Source: Sphingomonadaceae bacterium
GTDB lineage: Bacteria; Pseudomonadota; Alphaproteobacteria; Sphingomonadales; Sphingomonadaceae
Reading direction: 5' to 3'
DNA length: 8,513 nucleotides
Assembly: GCA_020446665.1 (NCBI GenBank)
Contig: JAGREF010000153.1
Span: 1-8,513, forward strand
Below are positions 6,178 through 8,513 of this stretch, piece by piece. Position 1 is the first letter of the stretch. Each line of letters starts with the position of its first letter. The position numbers were made by a program, and so were the translations under genes. The notes beneath the pieces are model-generated. The model ran no database searches. It was not told the DNA's origin and saw only the letters and a program-made list of their open reading frames with translations.

Positions 6178-7353
6178 TCAGCCATCGGTAAATACGCGTG
6201 CGTCGCTATAACCGGCTGCCCGCACCTTGGCGAGCGCTGCCTCGGCCTGTCCACGGCTTGTGTAGGGGCCGGTGCGCACACGGTAATATTTGCCGCTCTG
6301 CTGGACAAAGCCGCCGATCTTGCTGGCGGCGCGGTCTGCATTAGCCTTGCTGGAGAAAGCCGCGGCCTGGACGACAAAGCCGTCATCCCCTTGCGGACCC
6401 GGCGAGCTGGCCTGAACGGGCGCAGCCACAGGCGCGGTGCGCACTGCTGGCGGCAGACCGGCGCTCACCCGGATCGGGCGTGTGGCCGGGGATGCGACAG
6501 AGCGCGGGACGCTGGTCAGCGGCGGCAGGGCATATTTGCTGTTCGCCGCTGGCGCTGCACTGCTGCTGGCGGTGCGTACAGGCGCAGCCGGAGCCGGCGA
6601 TGCGGCAGGCATCGGGCGACTGAAGGCTTGTTCAAAACTTGCCTCGCGCGCTGCCGGAGCAGCCGAAGCAGTCGAAGCCTGACGCGGAGCCAAGGCGGGC
6701 AGTTCACTGCCACCTTCTGCCTGCACCCGCGCGGCATCAGCCGATGCGCTGCGCAAGGATGCCGATCCGGCAGCGGGCAATTTGCGCGTCAATACACTCA
6801 GCAAGGTTTTGGGCGTATCCATCCGCGCAGGAGCCGGTTTGCCAGCGCGCAGTTCAGCCCGCTCCATTTCCGGCGGATTGACGCGGCGAACCCGCACAGG
6901 GGTTCCATCCGAAATGCCAAGCTGAGCAGCGGCACCGGGTGACAGAGCCACTTCGCGCGCCGACGTCATCGGGCCGCGCCGTTCCACGCGGGCCAGAATC
7001 GTCCGCCCAGTACCAAGCTCGGTAATCTCGACATAGCTCGGCAGCGGCAAGGTCTTGTGCGCCACGCTCACACCCTGCCCGCCTTCGCGGTCCATGGTGG
7101 CATAGCCGACACTGTCATAGCTGAATGTATCGGTGGGCGTGTAAAGCTGGCCGTCCACGGTGAAGGGATCGCCCAGCACCATGGGGAAATCAGCCTCAGG
7201 CCCGCGCCGGTCGGCACTCGCAGCCAGCGCAGGGTCAACCCCGGCAACAGCTTGCGGGCGGTCACCACCGCCGCCGACCACGCCGCAAGCGGCAAGGAAT
7301 GGAATCAGGCCGAGCCCAAGGGCACGGAAACGGACATTACTGGGCAATCTCAT
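6178..7353 (-). CDS. SPOR-domain lipoprotein with degenerate RlpA-like domain (391 aa)
   Basis: A probable outer-membrane lipoprotein. The N-terminus has arginines (R2, R8, R10), a hydrophobic stretch 11-22 and a lipobox L20-A-A-C23, so C23 would be lipidated. An RlpA-like double-psi beta-barrel spans about 70-155, recognisable by VAHKTLPLPSYVEI (97-110), ARVERRGP (121-128) and LSPGAAAQLGI (137-147). A long Ala/Pro/Ser-rich linker fills about 190-320. The C-terminus (about 323-391) is a SPOR domain (GFVVQAAAFSS ... YYRVRTGPY), which in this family binds denuded septal glycan. RlpA proteins usually have RINDRGP; here the Asp position reads Arg (RVERRGP), so the domain may have lost lytic activity. 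The ATG at 7353 is preferred to GTG at 7371 because it gives a normal signal sequence. It overlaps mltB by 17 bp. Its place between a transglycosylase and a carboxypeptidase suits a role in septal wall remodelling. Confidence 0.87.
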   Translation of the reverse strand: MRLPSNVRFRALGLGLIPFLAACGVVGGGGDRPQAVAGVDPALAASADRRGPEADFPMVLGDPFTVDGQLYTPTDTFSYDSVGYATMDREGGQGVSVAHKTLPLPSYVEITELGTGRTILARVERRGPMTSAREVALSPGAAAQLGISDGTPVRVRRVNPPEMERAELRAGKPAPARMDTPKTLLSVLTRKLPAAGSASLRSASADAARVQAEGGSELPALAPRQASTASAAPAAREASFEQAFSRPMPAASPAPAAPVRTASSSAAPAANSKYALPPLTSVPRSVASPATRPIRVSAGLPPAVRTAPVAAPVQASSPGPQGDDGFVVQAAAFSSKANADRAASKIGGFVQQSGKYYRVRTGPYTSRGQAEAALAKVRAAGYSDARVFTDG

Positions 7354-8359
7354 CTGCAAGTAACCCCACACTCATCGCGTAGTAGTTGGAGCAGTTATAT
7401 TCGAGGATAACCCGATAATTTGTGGTTAACATCCAGCTTCTTGTTCCCGGCCCATCGGGCTGGAACAGCGAAACCATCGTATCGTCGGCCAGGTATGCCT
7501 GCGGCTGAACCCCCAAATTCCGCCATTCTGCCACGGTTTTCCATTGGCTGTGCCGTTCATGCACACGCGGACAAACAGGCGCATCAAGATCGGTTTTTAC
7601 CGCATCCCAGTCGAATCCGGCAGGGATAGAGGCGCGCACGCCCCATGGTTCACCCGTGCGCCAGCCCGCATCGCGGAAATAATTGGCGATGGATGCCAGC
7701 GTATCGGCACGGCTGTTGAATATATCGGCATAGCCATCCCCGTCTCCATCCTTGGCCAGACGCAGATAGACGCTGGGCAGAAATTGCGGATTGCCAAAGG
7801 CCCCGGCCCAGCTGCCCTGCAGCTTGCTGCGCGAATAACCCTTGTCCGCAACCTTCAGCAGAGCCACGAATTCACTGGCAAACAGCTCCCGTCGCCGCCC
7901 TTCCCAGGCCAGCGTGGCGAGTGAGCGGGACAGGTCGAAATTACCGGTATAGCTGCCGTAATTGGTCTCATGCCCCCAGATTGCCATGATGATTTCCACG
8001 GGTACGCCATATTCCCGCTCAATCCGGGCATGCATGCTCTGTGTGGCCGAAAACATGTTGCGGCCGCGCTGGATGCGTGTGGGGTTCACATGGGTATTGA
8101 GATAGGGCTGGAGCGCCGGATAGCCGGTGCGGGTGGGTGTCCCCGGCTGGCTCTGGTCAAGCTGGATCACGCGCGGATTGGGTGTCAGGCCAGCCGTCAT
8201 CCGCTCAATCGTCGGTTCGCTCACGCCCTCCGCGCGCGCCCTTGCCGCCAGCAATTGAACATAGGCATCAAACGGCATGTCCTGCGCGGCAAGCGGTGTC
8301 GCCGGGGCTGACAAGGCAAGAGAAATGGCAGCGGCGAAGAGGAAGGGAAGAATTTTCAT
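7337..8359 (-). CDS. mltB: Lytic murein transglycosylase, MltB/SLT_2 family (340 aa)
   Basis: Cleaves the MurNAc-GlcNAc bond of peptidoglycan to give 1,6-anhydro ends, in the periplasm. A Sec signal peptide is clear (MKILPFLFAA start, probable cleavage after A25 in LAA/QD). There is no lipobox, so it is predicted to be soluble rather than lipid-anchored like E. coli MltB. The catalytic Glu is E131 in IWGHETNYG (127-135). GSWAGAFGNPQFLPSVY (182-198) matches the family's GSYAGAxGxPQFxPSxY, and DGDGDGYADIF (204-214) resembles the EF-hand-like calcium site of Slt35. There is no C-terminal peptidoglycan-binding domain. C263 and C323 could form a disulfide. The start is chosen at the signal peptide Met; the upstream open frame runs through the intergenic region into the tRNA and has no family features. 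It is the first gene of the operon, divergent from tRNA-Ser. Confidence 0.93.
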   Translation of the reverse strand: MKILPFLFAAAISLALSAPATPLAAQDMPFDAYVQLLAARARAEGVSEPTIERMTAGLTPNPRVIQLDQSQPGTPTRTGYPALQPYLNTHVNPTRIQRGRNMFSATQSMHARIEREYGVPVEIIMAIWGHETNYGSYTGNFDLSRSLATLAWEGRRRELFASEFVALLKVADKGYSRSKLQGSWAGAFGNPQFLPSVYLRLAKDGDGDGYADIFNSRADTLASIANYFRDAGWRTGEPWGVRASIPAGFDWDAVKTDLDAPVCPRVHERHSQWKTVAEWRNLGVQPQAYLADDTMVSLFQPDGPGTRSWMLTTNYRVILEYNCSNYYAMSVGLLADEIAQ

Positions 8360-8363
8360 GCCC

Positions 8364-8378
8364 CCTGTGTCGCACAGG
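8364..8378 (-). promoter_or_regulatory. Hairpin overlapping the mltB ribosome binding site
   Basis: A perfect 6-bp inverted repeat with a 3-base loop (CCTGTG-CGA-CACAGG on the minus strand) ends 4 bases before the mltB ATG. The last AGG of the stem runs into GGG to form AGGGGG, the only Shine-Dalgarno-like motif for this gene, and it sits unusually close to the ATG (one base). If the stem forms in the mRNA it would hide part of the ribosome binding site. As DNA the 15-bp dyad could instead be an operator. Neither is shown. Confidence 0.4.
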
Positions 8379-8444
8379 CGCAGGCACTTTTGAATCCCCT
8401 TCCCTACCCATCGAACGAATTTTCCCCTCGCATCACCGCAAGGC

Positions 8445-8473
8445 GTGACATCTGCGGAACTTCCGGCTAGCGA
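8445..8473 (+). promoter_or_regulatory. Candidate promoter of tRNA-Ser
   Basis: GTGACA at 8445-8450 (5 of 6 matches to the sigma-70 -35 box TTGACA) is followed by a 17-base spacer and TAGCGA at 8468-8473 (3 of 6 matches to TATAAT). Transcription would start near 8480, a few bases before the tRNA 5' end at 8485, a usual distance for tRNA genes. The -10 box is weak, so the call rests mainly on spacing and position. Confidence 0.4.
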
Positions 8474-8484
8474 CCGCCGCGAGC

Positions 8485-8513
8485 GGACAGGTGGCAGAGC
8501 GGTTGAATGCACC
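8485..8513 (+). tRNA. tRNA-Ser, 5' part only (cut by window edge)
   Basis: The last 29 bases fit the 5' end of a serine tRNA. The acceptor strand GGACAGG (8485-8491) is followed by TG and a D arm from 8494 to 8510 (stem GCA with TGC, loop containing GAGCGGTTGAA with the conserved GG), then ACC leading into the anticodon stem. The combination GGACAGGTGGCAGAG is characteristic of bacterial tRNA-Ser. The anticodon, long variable arm and 3' end lie outside the window, so the isoacceptor cannot be named. The gene is divergent from mltB. Confidence 0.85.

Noticed and set aside
5977..6942. 321-codon plus-strand open frame opposite the carboxypeptidase start and the SPOR lipoprotein gene
   Set aside because: It runs antisense across two clear genes and mirrors the Ala/Pro linker. 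The product is low-complexity Arg/Ala/Gly with no domain.
8360..8512. N-terminal extension of the mltB frame up to the window edge
   Set aside because: The extra 51 codons cross the divergent tRNA-Ser gene and its likely promoter and would bury a normal signal peptide inside the protein.
1..8513. Mobile elements, CRISPR arrays, defence or toxin-antitoxin genes
   Set aside because: I looked for transposase-like proteins, terminal repeats, regularly spaced repeats and small paired genes and saw none; the window is filled by housekeeping genes.

Overview
The window reads as an ordinary chromosomal segment of a GC-rich alphaproteobacterium, most likely a sphingomonad (order Sphingomonadales, perhaps near Erythrobacter or Novosphingobium). 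That placement rests on the gene order and on the protein sequences as I remember those families; no search was run.

All nine protein genes lie on the minus strand and form one tightly packed block, transcribed from right to left. In transcription order they are: an MltB-type lytic murein transglycosylase (8359 to 7337), a SPOR-domain lipoprotein with an RlpA-like domain (7353 to 6178), a PBP5-type D-Ala-D-Ala carboxypeptidase (6145 to 4976), thymidylate kinase tmk (4979 to 4341), DNA polymerase III delta' holB (4344 to 3382), methionyl-tRNA synthetase metG (3389 to 1830), a TatD-family hydrolase (1830 to 1054), a PhnP-like metallo-beta-lactamase-fold hydrolase (1057 to 290) and a 57-residue membrane protein (293 to 120). 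Every junction except one is an overlap of start and stop codons (1, 4, 8 or 17 bp). The exception is the 32-bp gap before the carboxypeptidase. This points to one operon with translational coupling.

The first three products act in the periplasm on peptidoglycan: glycan-strand cleavage, septal glycan binding, and stem-peptide trimming. The next group is cytoplasmic: dTTP supply, clamp loading, methionine charging, a metal-dependent nuclease-type enzyme and an MBL-fold phosphodiesterase-type enzyme. The arrangement fits a growth and division housekeeping operon.

Right end: a 125-bp divergent intergenic region (8360 to 8484) separates the operon from a plus-strand tRNA-Ser gene cut by the window edge. 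It holds a plausible tRNA promoter and a hairpin overlapping the mltB ribosome binding site. Left end: positions 1 to 119 hold no convincing gene. They contain an all-A/T stretch with a perfect 14-bp palindrome, a second 10-bp palindrome and three CCCTCT repeats.

I found no mobile element, CRISPR array, toxin-antitoxin pair, defence system or sign of transfer. The points most worth a second look are the KESKS form of the MetG KMSKS loop, the apparently inactivated RlpA-like active site, and the small coupled membrane protein at the operon end.
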